Below are positions 53,088-60,671 of a DNA stretch of 64,000 bases, in pieces (position 1 is the first letter of the stretch; each line of letters begins with the position of its first letter). The position numbers and the translations under genes are program-made. Location of the stretch: contig JAIEOQ010000007.1 in the NCBI GenBank assembly GCA_019750335.1, forward strand, positions 16,324 through 80,323. Direction: 5' to 3'. This DNA is from Candidatus Obscuribacterales bacterium. GTDB taxonomy: Bacteria > Cyanobacteriota > Vampirovibrionia > Obscuribacterales > Obscuribacteraceae. Under the pieces are notes generated by a model, which saw only the letters and a list, made by a program, of their open reading frames with translations, was not told the origin of the DNA and did not search any database.

Positions 53088-53131
53088 TTTAGAAGAGCCG
53101 GTGCGAGTTTGCTCCTGCCGGCTCTTCTAAA
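53088..53131 (+). terminator. Terminator of the antiporter group
   Basis: TTTAGAAGAGCCGG (53088-53101) and CCGGCTCTTCTAAA (53118-53131) form a perfect 14-bp stem followed by ATCTTTTATTT. Confidence 0.88.
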
Positions 53132-53175
53132 ATCTTTTATTTACTATAAAATATGGTATTTACTTGAAAAATAGA

Positions 53176-53212
53176 GAAGCCGGCTCTTTGGCAAGTAGAA
53201 AGAGCCGGCTTC
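53176..53212 (-). terminator. Terminator of the ten-gene minus-strand operon
   Basis: GAAGCCGGCTCTTT (53176-53189) and AAAGAGCCGGCTTC (53199-53212) form a perfect stem; on the minus strand it is followed by TCTATTTTTC. Its core AGAGCCGGC is also in the convergent terminator at 53088-53131. Confidence 0.88.
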
Positions 53213-53245
53213 CAATTCATGGAATCAAAACAACTATTCAGTTAT

Positions 53246-53611
53246 TCAGTCGCGGCCTTTGCTGATCCCTTCCCAGAGTGCCAGAAACACAGCTTGACCG
53301 TAGAAGAAGACAACAGAGAGCACCACGGTCAAGACCATGGCTACGATGACGCCAAGCAGCGGATGCAGCAGCGAAGCAAGAGCGGCCGCACTGCCGGCGC
53401 CGAGCATGATCGGATAGCGAAAACCGGTTGTTTTAACCGTGCGCTTGCTCATGAAGATGGCGGTCAAGAGAGTGATGCTGCCGGCGGCAACCCCGGTCCA
53501 GAGCGGACCCCAGCTGCTTCCGAAAATACCGACTAACGCACCGATGCCTAAAAGAACGACAACTGCCAATCCGGTGAAATCCCCGACTTTGCCCCAGCCG
53601 TAGCTGCTCAT
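53246..53611 (-). CDS. Small membrane protein, 121 aa, last gene of the operon
   Basis: Four predicted helices (TGLAVVVLLGIGALVGIFG, PLWTGVAAGSITLLTAIF, YPIMLGAGSAAALASLL, LGVIVAMVLTVVLSVVFFYG) make up nearly the whole protein. AAGGA precedes the ATG at a suitable distance. No family is recognised. It lies 89 bases after the 108-residue gene and its stop is followed by the operon's terminator. Confidence 0.65.
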   Translation of the reverse strand: MSSYGWGKVGDFTGLAVVVLLGIGALVGIFGSSWGPLWTGVAAGSITLLTAIFMSKRTVKTTGFRYPIMLGAGSAAALASLLHPLLGVIVAMVLTVVLSVVFFYGQAVFLALWEGISKGRD

Positions 53612-53700
53612 GGTAAGTTCCTTGACGTAAGATTTGAGTGATGTTTGTTTGTGTTCGCTACGTGAATCAAATCAGACATAACGCACGTGCTAAATGCGGT

Positions 53701-54027
53701 TTAATCGTCCTGGCAACGTCCGGACCATTTGCATTTGCCCTTAAGCGGGCAGTTACGACCGCAAAACTCAATTCGCCACTTAAGCCAATTCCATTGCTGG
53801 TATCGACCGGAGCGATTCATCAGCGCTCTTTCGGGCAACAAGAAGAATCGTTTGATGTAACCGAAATTACGGAATCCACGCTCAGCCCAGGCGCGAGAAA
53901 ATTCTGCGACTTTTGGGTTCGTCCGCCAGATGCGAAAGATCGGAATCAACATAACCAGTGGCAAAAGCCGCCAGACAAGCCAGACTATGAAAAGCCCGGA
54001 CAAAGCCAGACAAATGGTGGTAAGCAT
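53701..54027 (-). CDS. Small membrane protein with Cys-rich end, 108 aa
   Basis: One N-terminal hydrophobic segment of two helices (LALSGLFIVWLVWRLLPLVMLIPIF) is followed by a basic, aromatic tail. The tail ends with CGRNCPLKGKCKWSGRC, four closely spaced Cys that could bind a metal. The gene starts 8 bases after the stop of the double nucleotidyltransferase gene. The combination suggests a small membrane-bound metal-binding partner, function unknown. Confidence 0.6.
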   Translation of the reverse strand: MLTTICLALSGLFIVWLVWRLLPLVMLIPIFRIWRTNPKVAEFSRAWAERGFRNFGYIKRFFLLPERALMNRSGRYQQWNWLKWRIEFCGRNCPLKGKCKWSGRCQDD

Positions 54028-54035
54028 GGCTGTTC

Positions 54036-55337
54036 CTACTTCTTTCTTTTCTTCTTGTACAACAGGTGCTTAGCGATCACTTGCTGCACAGACCAGGAGG
54101 TCGTGTACCAGATTGACTTACCAGCGGCAACACGCTTACGAATCATTTCCGAAGTTACCGAAGGAATCGGTGCATCAGTCATGAATTCAACTCGGGCTTG
54201 TGGATGCGCTTTGATAACCGCGTCCACCCAGCCTTGACCGAGAGCATGTTCTTGTTTGTTTGCCGGATAAACGAGAAACCGGCACATCTCAAAGAGCTTG
54301 GGCATACCCATCCATTGAGGCAGGTAATGCTTATGAGCCGGATTGAGATATTCCGAGCTGACCATCCAGTCGATCTGCACGCCCTGTCCGTACTTCTTTT
54401 GCATCTCTTCGACAGTAAGAAGGGTGTAAGACGTCGTCTTGCGATCGATGTCCACACGCGAACTGTCGAAGTACGGATTGTCGGCAACGGCAACGACCAC
54501 CATTTCATGCCGGGCTTCGGCGCTAACCACTGCGTCACGGTTGTTGGGAGGGCTGGCGCTGGTGACAAAAATCACTCGGTCATGATCATAATGTTGACGT
54601 GTCCATTCGGCACGCCACAAATCGCCGTAACTAATCGGATCGAACTGACCTCCAAAAATGCAGATCCGGCGCAAATTCTGATCACAAAGAGGTACATTCG
54701 CTTTGAGCGGCGGCGTGTTGTCGTCGCGATAGTGTCCTTTCTTTTCCACCATTTGCCGGACTACAGTCGGCGTGGTGTAGCGAATCGAAAGACCTTGACG
54801 AACCCAGCTGCGAATGTCTGTGCTGGAGATATTCGGGTTGGGAAATTCAGTGGGTAAAATTCGTGCTTGAGGTACAAGCTTTGCCCATTCACGAATCTGC
54901 TGAGTTGTGTGGTCGCCGCGGGGAAAGATGATGAAGCTTGAGAGCTTGAACATCTCTTTGGCACCGACCCAATTGCCGATAAACCACTTGTGCTCAGGAT
55001 CCAAGTATTCCGAGCTGGTCATATAGAACAGCTCGGCGTCGGGATATTGTTTTTGCACGGCTTCGAGCAGCACCAACGAAAGTCCGTGGCTGCCGCACTC
55101 CAAGGCGATACGCGATGCCATGAAATACGGATTGTCGACCACGCCGGAAACAGTCATTTCATAACGATCTTCGTCACCAAGCACACCGCTTTTGTGTTGC
55201 TGGTTAGCGTTGGTGACGAAAAGCACGCGATCCAAATTGAATTCATCCCGCGACCATTCGGCACCAAATAGGTGCCCATAGTGCAGCGGGCTATAAGTGC
55301 CGTCGAAGACACCTATGCGCAATTTCTTTTTCGGCAT
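54036..55337 (-). CDS. Tandem nucleotidyltransferase (NadD-like), second domain degenerate
   Basis: The 433-residue protein is two NMN/NaMN-adenylyltransferase-like domains. Domain 1 (about 5-205) has GVFDGTYSPLHYGH with H19-x-G-H22, and NISSTDIRSWVRQGLS at 170-184, the two motifs for ATP binding. Domain 2 (about 222-430) has the same fold elements (ICIFGGQFDP, PSVTSEMIRKRVAAGKSIWY) but the HxGH is replaced by SYGD (236-239), so it should be inactive and possibly regulatory. Spacing and the shared TSSEYL/VSSEYLNPEHK/NPAHK segments show internal duplication. It lies directly downstream of the phosphoribosyltransferase fusion in the operon. Confidence 0.85.
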   Translation of the reverse strand: MPKKKLRIGVFDGTYSPLHYGHLFGAEWSRDEFNLDRVLFVTNANQQHKSGVLGDEDRYEMTVSGVVDNPYFMASRIALECGSHGLSLVLLEAVQKQYPDAELFYMTSSEYLDPEHKWFIGNWVGAKEMFKLSSFIIFPRGDHTTQQIREWAKLVPQARILPTEFPNPNISSTDIRSWVRQGLSIRYTTPTVVRQMVEKKGHYRDDNTPPLKANVPLCDQNLRRICIFGGQFDPISYGDLWRAEWTRQHYDHDRVIFVTSASPPNNRDAVVSAEARHEMVVVAVADNPYFDSSRVDIDRKTTSYTLLTVEEMQKKYGQGVQIDWMVSSEYLNPAHKHYLPQWMGMPKLFEMCRFLVYPANKQEHALGQGWVDAVIKAHPQARVEFMTDAPIPSVTSEMIRKRVAAGKSIWYTTSWSVQQVIAKHLLYKKKRKK

Positions 55338-55381
55338 ATCAATTCCTTTCCAAAGTCGCTTAGCGACAAAAGAATAGTGCT

Positions 55382-57151
55382 CTATGGCACTGTTGTCCGC
55401 GCGATAGTCAGCGCCAATTGCTCGGCGTGCCAGCGACAGATGAATGACATCGGAGTATGCAGCTCAAAACCGACATAAAGCATGATCTGCTGGAAAGCCG
55501 GATCAGCTTCTTGAAGCAAAATTGACGGTTTGACGTTGTTGAAAAATCTTTCGTTGAAGCGCCAGATCTCTTGCGAAAACTCAAGCTCTTGCGAGATTGG
55601 AACACTGGCTCGATCCGCTGGTGAACAATAAGGCAGGCAGTAGGGTACGCGAGCCAGGCTGCCGTCCGGCATCTTTACCACGAGCCCGCCTTCACGTGAT
55701 CCGGCAAGAAAATCGCGGCAATCGAGAATATCAAGGAAGCTGACCTTTTTATCTCCCTGCAGTACAGTCAGCGCAAACTGACGTTTAACTTTCACTCTCT
55801 TCGGAAGGAGCTTTCGAACCTCATTCATTGTTGTGCCGGTAGCAATGTCGTCGTCAAAGAGAATATACTCCCCTGGCGGGATTTTTGAGACCTGCTCGAT
55901 AAGTGGGGGACTGAAAGGACTTGCGCCAATCTCTGCTTTTACAGAGGGTGCACAAAGAGAGAATAGACGCGAAATCGAAAGGTCAAATGTTCCGTGGATG
56001 CAGCCGTCTAGGCTGATCACTTTGTGTTTACCGAGGGATTCGGCCGCCTGTTTTTTCTGCTTAGACAAACGAGATATTCGGAAGCTGATTTTACGTGGAG
56101 AATCAGGTTGTTTGGCGTTTATGTGAGCTGATTTCAAAGCTTTTGATAATTCGTGAAGCCACTTGTCGGCTTCGGCTTGTAGTTCTTTCAGTTTATGCCT
56201 GGTAAGCCAAGGAGATAGTGACCAACTTTCTTCATTACGCAAAGAATATTTGCTAGCCAAAACTACTTCTGACGCTTTTGCGGAATTCTGTTGCATTAGC
56301 CACTGTTGAAATGTTTCTCCGGCTTTTTCCTCCATCATGTGAAAGTCGCCATGCAGAACGCTGAAAGAAGAAACAATCTTGCGTTCCTGCCTAGCGAAGA
56401 TGATGTTCGGATTACCTTGAACATGCGGATCATTGGCATACTGTTCGAAAGTGACGCGATGATCCGGACGCAAAGTACAGACGCAACCGCCACGCCCGAT
56501 AAAGGCATGGCTGAAACGGGCATGATCGCTGCTGAATACGTAGAACAATTCAATCGGCAAGCTGCTTTGGACATGCTTTGCCAAATACTGCTCAAGCCGG
56601 AAAAGTACGTCGCTAAAGTTGATCGCCCGATCGACACCTAATGCTTCCCAACCGTCAGCCATCAACCAATCGCTTGGGGCAACGGTCAAATTGCAGAGAT
56701 GCAGGCGGTGCATGGCGCTGAGGGCAAACTCCTTGCACTTCACCGAAACATAGCGATCGTGAGAAGGCGAGAAATATCCACCGAGAACGGCAAATCCTCG
56801 TGATTCCAGCTCTTTCTTCGCGATCTCCATCGACTCGACATGCCCGATATGAATCGGGCAGAAGGCGCCGGTCATCACCAGCACAGCTAAGCGCTGCCCA
56901 GGCTGAACGATTTTTGGATCGTCCAGCCGTTTGCAGATTTTATGTACCGGTGTCATCAACCAATCAATTCCTGCCCGAGGCAGTTCCATGTCGCCGATTA
57001 GCTCGCCGTCGTCGAAATAGCCGGCGTTGAACATGGCTTCAATGGTGCCCAGCTTTTCGTAAGCAGGACCGTAGTACGGATCGCGCTGAATTTTTGCAAT
57101 CAACCTTTGCCGAGCACGCTCGGCTGCAACATCTTCTTCAACCGGTTTCAT
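55382..57151 (-). CDS. Nucleotidyltransferase-phosphoribosyltransferase fusion
   Basis: The 589-residue protein has two recognisable parts. Residues about 85-270 hold a Rossmann-type adenylyl/cytidylyltransferase with VMTGAFCPIHIGH (HIGH at 101-104), VFSSDHARFS near 205 and a long helical linker after. Residues about 370-490 contain the PRPP-binding loop of type I phosphoribosyltransferases, YILFDDDIATGTTMNEV (DDDIATGTT at 433-441), preceded by a basic segment. It is not PncB or NadV, which are type II enzymes. It lies 12 bases after the NAD-synthetase-oxygenase gene and 44 bases before the double transferase. The set of activities would join a base to PRPP and add a nucleotide, but neither substrate is known. 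Confidence 0.75.
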   Translation of the reverse strand: MKPVEEDVAAERARQRLIAKIQRDPYYGPAYEKLGTIEAMFNAGYFDDGELIGDMELPRAGIDWLMTPVHKICKRLDDPKIVQPGQRLAVLVMTGAFCPIHIGHVESMEIAKKELESRGFAVLGGYFSPSHDRYVSVKCKEFALSAMHRLHLCNLTVAPSDWLMADGWEALGVDRAINFSDVLFRLEQYLAKHVQSSLPIELFYVFSSDHARFSHAFIGRGGCVCTLRPDHRVTFEQYANDPHVQGNPNIIFARQERKIVSSFSVLHGDFHMMEEKAGETFQQWLMQQNSAKASEVVLASKYSLRNEESWSLSPWLTRHKLKELQAEADKWLHELSKALKSAHINAKQPDSPRKISFRISRLSKQKKQAAESLGKHKVISLDGCIHGTFDLSISRLFSLCAPSVKAEIGASPFSPPLIEQVSKIPPGEYILFDDDIATGTTMNEVRKLLPKRVKVKRQFALTVLQGDKKVSFLDILDCRDFLAGSREGGLVVKMPDGSLARVPYCLPYCSPADRASVPISQELEFSQEIWRFNERFFNNVKPSILLQEADPAFQQIMLYVGFELHTPMSFICRWHAEQLALTIARTTVP

Positions 57152-57163
57152 AGGAACCCCGTT

Positions 57164-58969
57164 CTAGCCTTTTACCTCCGGCATTCCCAGAGGTTTGGCG
57201 ACAGAAGCTTTGTTTCTGACCTGCAAACCGCCACGCCGGAACGTGATGTCGGTGCGCATGATCACTTTTTGAACATCTCCAACAATCGATTCGGAATCGT
57301 GCAGAATGCGGTGATCGAAAATCAAAATCGACCCTTGTTGCGGTGCAATTGAATGCAGGATTTCGTCCGGTTTAGCCAGACGTTCCCAGTCTTTCAAATC
57401 ACGCTTAGGCACAGGTACCGTCGCTTGCGGATCTTTGATGAACCGCGTGGCGCCGCCACTTGCACTGGCGTTGTTGGTCAAATAAAGAACAGCGCTCATC
57501 AAAGTGCGCTTGTTCTCGTTTTGCACGTGAGTCGAGTCGTAATGCGGCACCAAAAGTCCGTGCTCGGTATAGCGGATGAAACGCATAACCGGAGCGACGC
57601 CCGTAGCTCGCCAAACACGTTCGTCTTCAAAGTCGGTTTGGGTCAAATCATCCATGATACGCAAATGGGGGAAATGCGGTTGAATGCGCTGCCAGATCAC
57701 TTCGGCGAGAACGTCGTTGACGTTGGTCGCACGCCAAGAGCCAATCGGGTCCTTGGCCGGATCGAAATCTTTTTGCATACCGTTGATGCTAGCCGGAACC
57801 CAGTTTTGGCTCAGCAGCTCGGCAAGCATAGCTTCGCATTCGCTAGCCGACAAAACGTTGTGCAACAAGAATGCCGAGTCACCGAAATTGCCGATATTCT
57901 CACGACGGATATCAGGCGAACCAGGTTTGTTGTTTTGCGCAAAAGCGTTGTTTGACGGAGTCTCCAGTTTCACCACGTTGACAAAACGCGGCGCCGGTTT
58001 GCGAATACCCGGCTCAAATTCTGTAGTCTCTAAGCGCCAACCGCCCGGAACCGGACGCTCGTAAACATCGAAATGTGCCGATGTTCCGCCACCGTAGTAC
58101 TTGTGAGCATTCTGGCGATTCAGCTTCTGGACTTGGGCGCTCATTTCGTTGAACTGAACACGAGCATCAGCGCCGAGCTGATCGGTAAACTTCTTCATCT
58201 GCTCTTCGTCGCGCAAGCAAAGATAGAGCGAATAAAGCTCAAGGAAATCGTAAGGCACGCCAATCAGATCGAAATCGGTGCGACCGTCGTAGATGTCGCC
58301 GGTCGGTGTGGCTTCGATCACGCTTTGCGGGACGGCGAGTAGTTTCGCCAGAGCGTAAACTTCGCTTTTGTGAATGTCCGAGATCAGTTGGATATCGACC
58401 ATGGCGTCGGCAGCTTTGCCGAAATAGCCGATATAGCCGCCTTCGTCGCGATTGGTGGTACCGACGAAAACAGCGGGCTTGTTGTCGTGCGCAAGCAGCG
58501 CCGTCATGTAATAAAAAGCCGGCGTGCGCAAGTAAGAAACCAGTTGACCGGAAGCCCAAGCGTCGCTGGTTACGCCGCAGGCTTTGTCGATCACTTGTTG
58601 CATAGTGGAATGGCTTGAAGTAAGGTCGACAACCACTTCTTGCCCGCCGAAGACTTTCACCACATCTTGCCCGCGTGTGGTGGCCACATCTTGGTTGGTG
58701 GTACCGTTGCACTTGAGGTAAGGCAACAAGGCGCAAAGAATATGCTTGAGTGGCGAGCCGGGCTGCTTGGCGGCGTGAGCAAGCATACCGAGAACCACTG
58801 CCGAATCGATGCCACCGCTAACACCGACTACAGCAGCGCTCAAGCTTGAGCGTGTGAAGTGGGTGTTGATCAAGAGCGTTTTGGCATCGAGATATTTCTG
58901 GGCATCAAATCCGCGCATAGCGCGCAACAACAACAGCATCTGCTTCAGCTCAGGATGGAGCGTAGTCAT
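57164..58969 (-). CDS. nadE: NAD synthetase-2OG/Fe(II) oxygenase fusion
   Basis: The first 300 residues are an NH3-dependent NAD synthetase: the ATP-PPase loop SGGIDSAVV at 51-59, GTTNRDEGGYIGYFG at 170-184, then DIHKSEVYALAKLL and PTGDIYDGRTDFDLIGVPYDF (222-242). It lacks the glutaminase domain of cyanobacterial-type NadE. Residues about 355-580 are a 2-oxoglutarate/Fe(II) dioxygenase of the prolyl-4-hydroxylase type: H476 and D478 in VPHYDST, H557 in ILHDSE and R572 in VIMRTDI. AGGGAG precedes the ATG. It has 12 bases between its stop and the next gene. The fusion of an NAD-forming enzyme to a hydroxylase is unusual, and I know of no characterised example. Confidence 0.92.
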   Translation of the reverse strand: MTTLHPELKQMLLLLRAMRGFDAQKYLDAKTLLINTHFTRSSLSAAVVGVSGGIDSAVVLGMLAHAAKQPGSPLKHILCALLPYLKCNGTTNQDVATTRGQDVVKVFGGQEVVVDLTSSHSTMQQVIDKACGVTSDAWASGQLVSYLRTPAFYYMTALLAHDNKPAVFVGTTNRDEGGYIGYFGKAADAMVDIQLISDIHKSEVYALAKLLAVPQSVIEATPTGDIYDGRTDFDLIGVPYDFLELYSLYLCLRDEEQMKKFTDQLGADARVQFNEMSAQVQKLNRQNAHKYYGGGTSAHFDVYERPVPGGWRLETTEFEPGIRKPAPRFVNVVKLETPSNNAFAQNNKPGSPDIRRENIGNFGDSAFLLHNVLSASECEAMLAELLSQNWVPASINGMQKDFDPAKDPIGSWRATNVNDVLAEVIWQRIQPHFPHLRIMDDLTQTDFEDERVWRATGVAPVMRFIRYTEHGLLVPHYDSTHVQNENKRTLMSAVLYLTNNASASGGATRFIKDPQATVPVPKRDLKDWERLAKPDEILHSIAPQQGSILIFDHRILHDSESIVGDVQKVIMRTDITFRRGGLQVRNKASVAKPLGMPEVKG

Positions 58970-59010
58970 ACAGTCAGTCTCCCTAGGAAGAATGCCTTTG
59001 ACAGGCGAAA

Positions 59011-59679
59011 TTAGCCGTCAATAAGTTTTGACAGTTGCAACTTCAATGCATCCAATTCGGCGGAACGACCTTGTTGAGTGAGTAGTAAGCCGTAGTCCCT
59101 AATCGTTTTTTCAGCCATATGTTTGCGATAACTGCCGCCATCATCGCTTTTCAGCTCGCCCTGCAGTGCAACAGCGACCTCTTTGAACAAGGGTTCGGCT
59201 AGCTCCGGCTTGTTGTTTTCCAAATAAAAGCGGGCCATGTATTCCTGATTTTTCACGTAAGACATTTCATGCTTACCGTACTCAGCCATGATTACAGCCA
59301 GAGTCTCTTTGTAAGCCGCTTCCGCTTCCTCGAAGCGACCGAACTTATTCAATGTCGCCGCGTAGTTAGGCAAGACACAGCTGAGATACCAGGGATCGGC
59401 CTTGTCGCCTTCTTGATGCAAACGGCTCACTTCGGCGCTGAGGATCTTTTCGGCTTCGACGTACTCGCCCTTGAAGTAATGCTGCATGGCGCGATTATTC
59501 TCGCTATCCATGTTGATCGGGATATCGATGCTGTAGAGCACGCCTTGTGCGGAAGATTCATTTCGCTCGATTTGCCAGATGGCAATGCCGGCGAGGGCGA
59601 TGATAAATCCAAAGATTTGGAGCTGGTACTTATTGCAGAGTTGTTCTAATTTGTTGGCAAACAATTCAAGCTTTTTCAT
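59011..59679 (-). CDS. Membrane-anchored TPR protein, 222 aa
   Basis: An N-terminal helix (IFGFIIALAGIAIWQ, about 22-36) anchors the protein, and the rest carries about three tetratricopeptide-like helix pairs (HYFKGEYVEAEKILSAEV, LNKFGRFEEAEAAYKETL, FYLENNKPELAEPLFKEV). It would present a protein-binding surface, probably on the outer face. It is followed 41 bases later by the NAD-synthetase fusion and preceded by the 112-residue TPR-like gene. Confidence 0.75.
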   Translation of the reverse strand: MKKLELFANKLEQLCNKYQLQIFGFIIALAGIAIWQIERNESSAQGVLYSIDIPINMDSENNRAMQHYFKGEYVEAEKILSAEVSRLHQEGDKADPWYLSCVLPNYAATLNKFGRFEEAEAAYKETLAVIMAEYGKHEMSYVKNQEYMARFYLENNKPELAEPLFKEVAVALQGELKSDDGGSYRKHMAEKTIRDYGLLLTQQGRSAELDALKLQLSKLIDG

Positions 59680-59720
59680 GTGGTAACCGTTTTGATGAGG
59701 TTGTTCGTTGAATAAAAATT

Positions 59721-60059
59721 TCAGCTGCCGAAAATCAGTTGTCCAGCTTTCTTGCCGAATACCAGACCACCCAACAGTCCGGCACTGACTAAAACGATTG
59801 TGCCGACAAGGCCGAGTTGATCGTTGGGCTTTTGAACCGGAGGCAGCGGTGCGGTCGGCTTATACTGGGCAATACGCTCTGCTTCGTAAAACTTTCCTTG
59901 CTTGTCGAGGCAGCGGCACCAACCGGTTTGCGCCGCAAGCTGCTGCTTGACACTGCTTGTCGGATCTTTCCAAACTGTCTTAAAGTACTCGAGTGCGGGA
60001 GCAAATTCGCTGGCACTTAGGTGTTCGTCAGCCATGCGCAACAATGCTTGTGGACTCAT
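59721..60059 (-). CDS. Small tail-anchored helical protein, 112 aa
   Basis: I start it at the ATG ending at 60059 (MSPQALLRMADEHL), with AAGGA upstream. Residues 1-70 form helix pairs like TPR (EHLSASEFAPALEYFKTV, CRCLDKQGKFYEAERIAQ). A Pro-rich linker leads to a C-terminal helix (LVGTIVLVSAGLLGGLVFG) that anchors it. An extended reading upstream (to 60329) overlaps the next gene and has no ribosome-binding site. It is part of the ten-gene operon. Confidence 0.65.
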   Translation of the reverse strand: MSPQALLRMADEHLSASEFAPALEYFKTVWKDPTSSVKQQLAAQTGWCRCLDKQGKFYEAERIAQYKPTAPLPPVQKPNDQLGLVGTIVLVSAGLLGGLVFGKKAGQLIFGS

Positions 60060-60108
60060 AATCGTATCCTTATGAGTTAGACAAATAAGAATCTGCCAAG
60101 AGCAACTG

Positions 60109-60360
60109 TTAGACAGTTGCTCTTGAACGACGAACCATTTTGTAAATGATGAAAGCGCCGAGCAATCCTGCCAGGCATAATATCGGGATCTGGAAGGCGC
60201 GCCACAAGGCAGGAATGAAAATGACGAATGTGGCCGGGACACAGAGCCAGAGCCCGATTTCGACGGTAATAAAGGACCAGGTGTCACTGTCGCCGTAAAT
60301 CGCACCGTAGCACATAAGTGCAAGCCCAACGAAAAAACACGAGAAAAGTATGGTGTTCAT
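60109..60360 (-). CDS. Small membrane protein, 83 aa
   Basis: I start it at the ATG ending at 60360, preceded by AAGGGA. Three predicted helices (LFSCFFVGLALMCYGAIY, VEIGLWLCVPATFVIFI, IPILCLAGLLGAFIIYKMV) fill the sequence, and the end is basic (RRSRATV). No family is recognised. It sits between the 63- and 112-residue genes. Confidence 0.65.
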   Translation of the reverse strand: MNTILFSCFFVGLALMCYGAIYGDSDTWSFITVEIGLWLCVPATFVIFIPALWRAFQIPILCLAGLLGAFIIYKMVRRSRATV

Positions 60361-60446
60361 AGTAGTGGTTCCCTTCGCTATCAAGTTTAAGATGTCGAGG
60401 CTGTATAGCTGAGGTAACTCACGATCAATTGTTGTCAGTTGAGACG

Positions 60447-60638
60447 CTAGAGAATTGGTTCGTCCGGTATTTGGCAAGAAGCCCTGTAGCGCTGTAGCGC
60501 AAGCGAATCATCAAACTCGCCGGATGGCGGCACGTACAGCGTTTTATCAATTTTGTTGAGATGGTTTTGTATCACTCGTTGCAGGAGTTGGCCCAGAGGA
60601 GCCAAAAACCAGCAAGCAAATCGTGTCAACTTTTGCAT
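60447..60638 (-). CDS. Small protein of unknown function, 63 aa
   Basis: The ATG ending at 60638 is preceded by AAGGT at 9 bases; a TTG at 60671 gives a longer reading without such a site. The N-terminal 25 residues are amphipathic and basic (MQKLTRFACWFLAPLGQLLQRVIQNHLNK) and could lie on a membrane. The rest is polar. It is the second gene of the operon. Its function is unknown. Confidence 0.5.
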   Translation of the reverse strand: MQKLTRFACWFLAPLGQLLQRVIQNHLNKIDKTLYVPPSGEFDDSLALQRYRASCQIPDEPIL

Positions 60639-60671
60639 AATCAGGCACCTTTCGTTCGGAAAGATCGACAA

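Noticed and set aside
60060..60329. N-terminal extension of the 112-residue protein
   Set aside because: It overlaps the 83-residue membrane-protein gene and lacks a ribosome-binding site; the ATG at 60059 has AAGGA.
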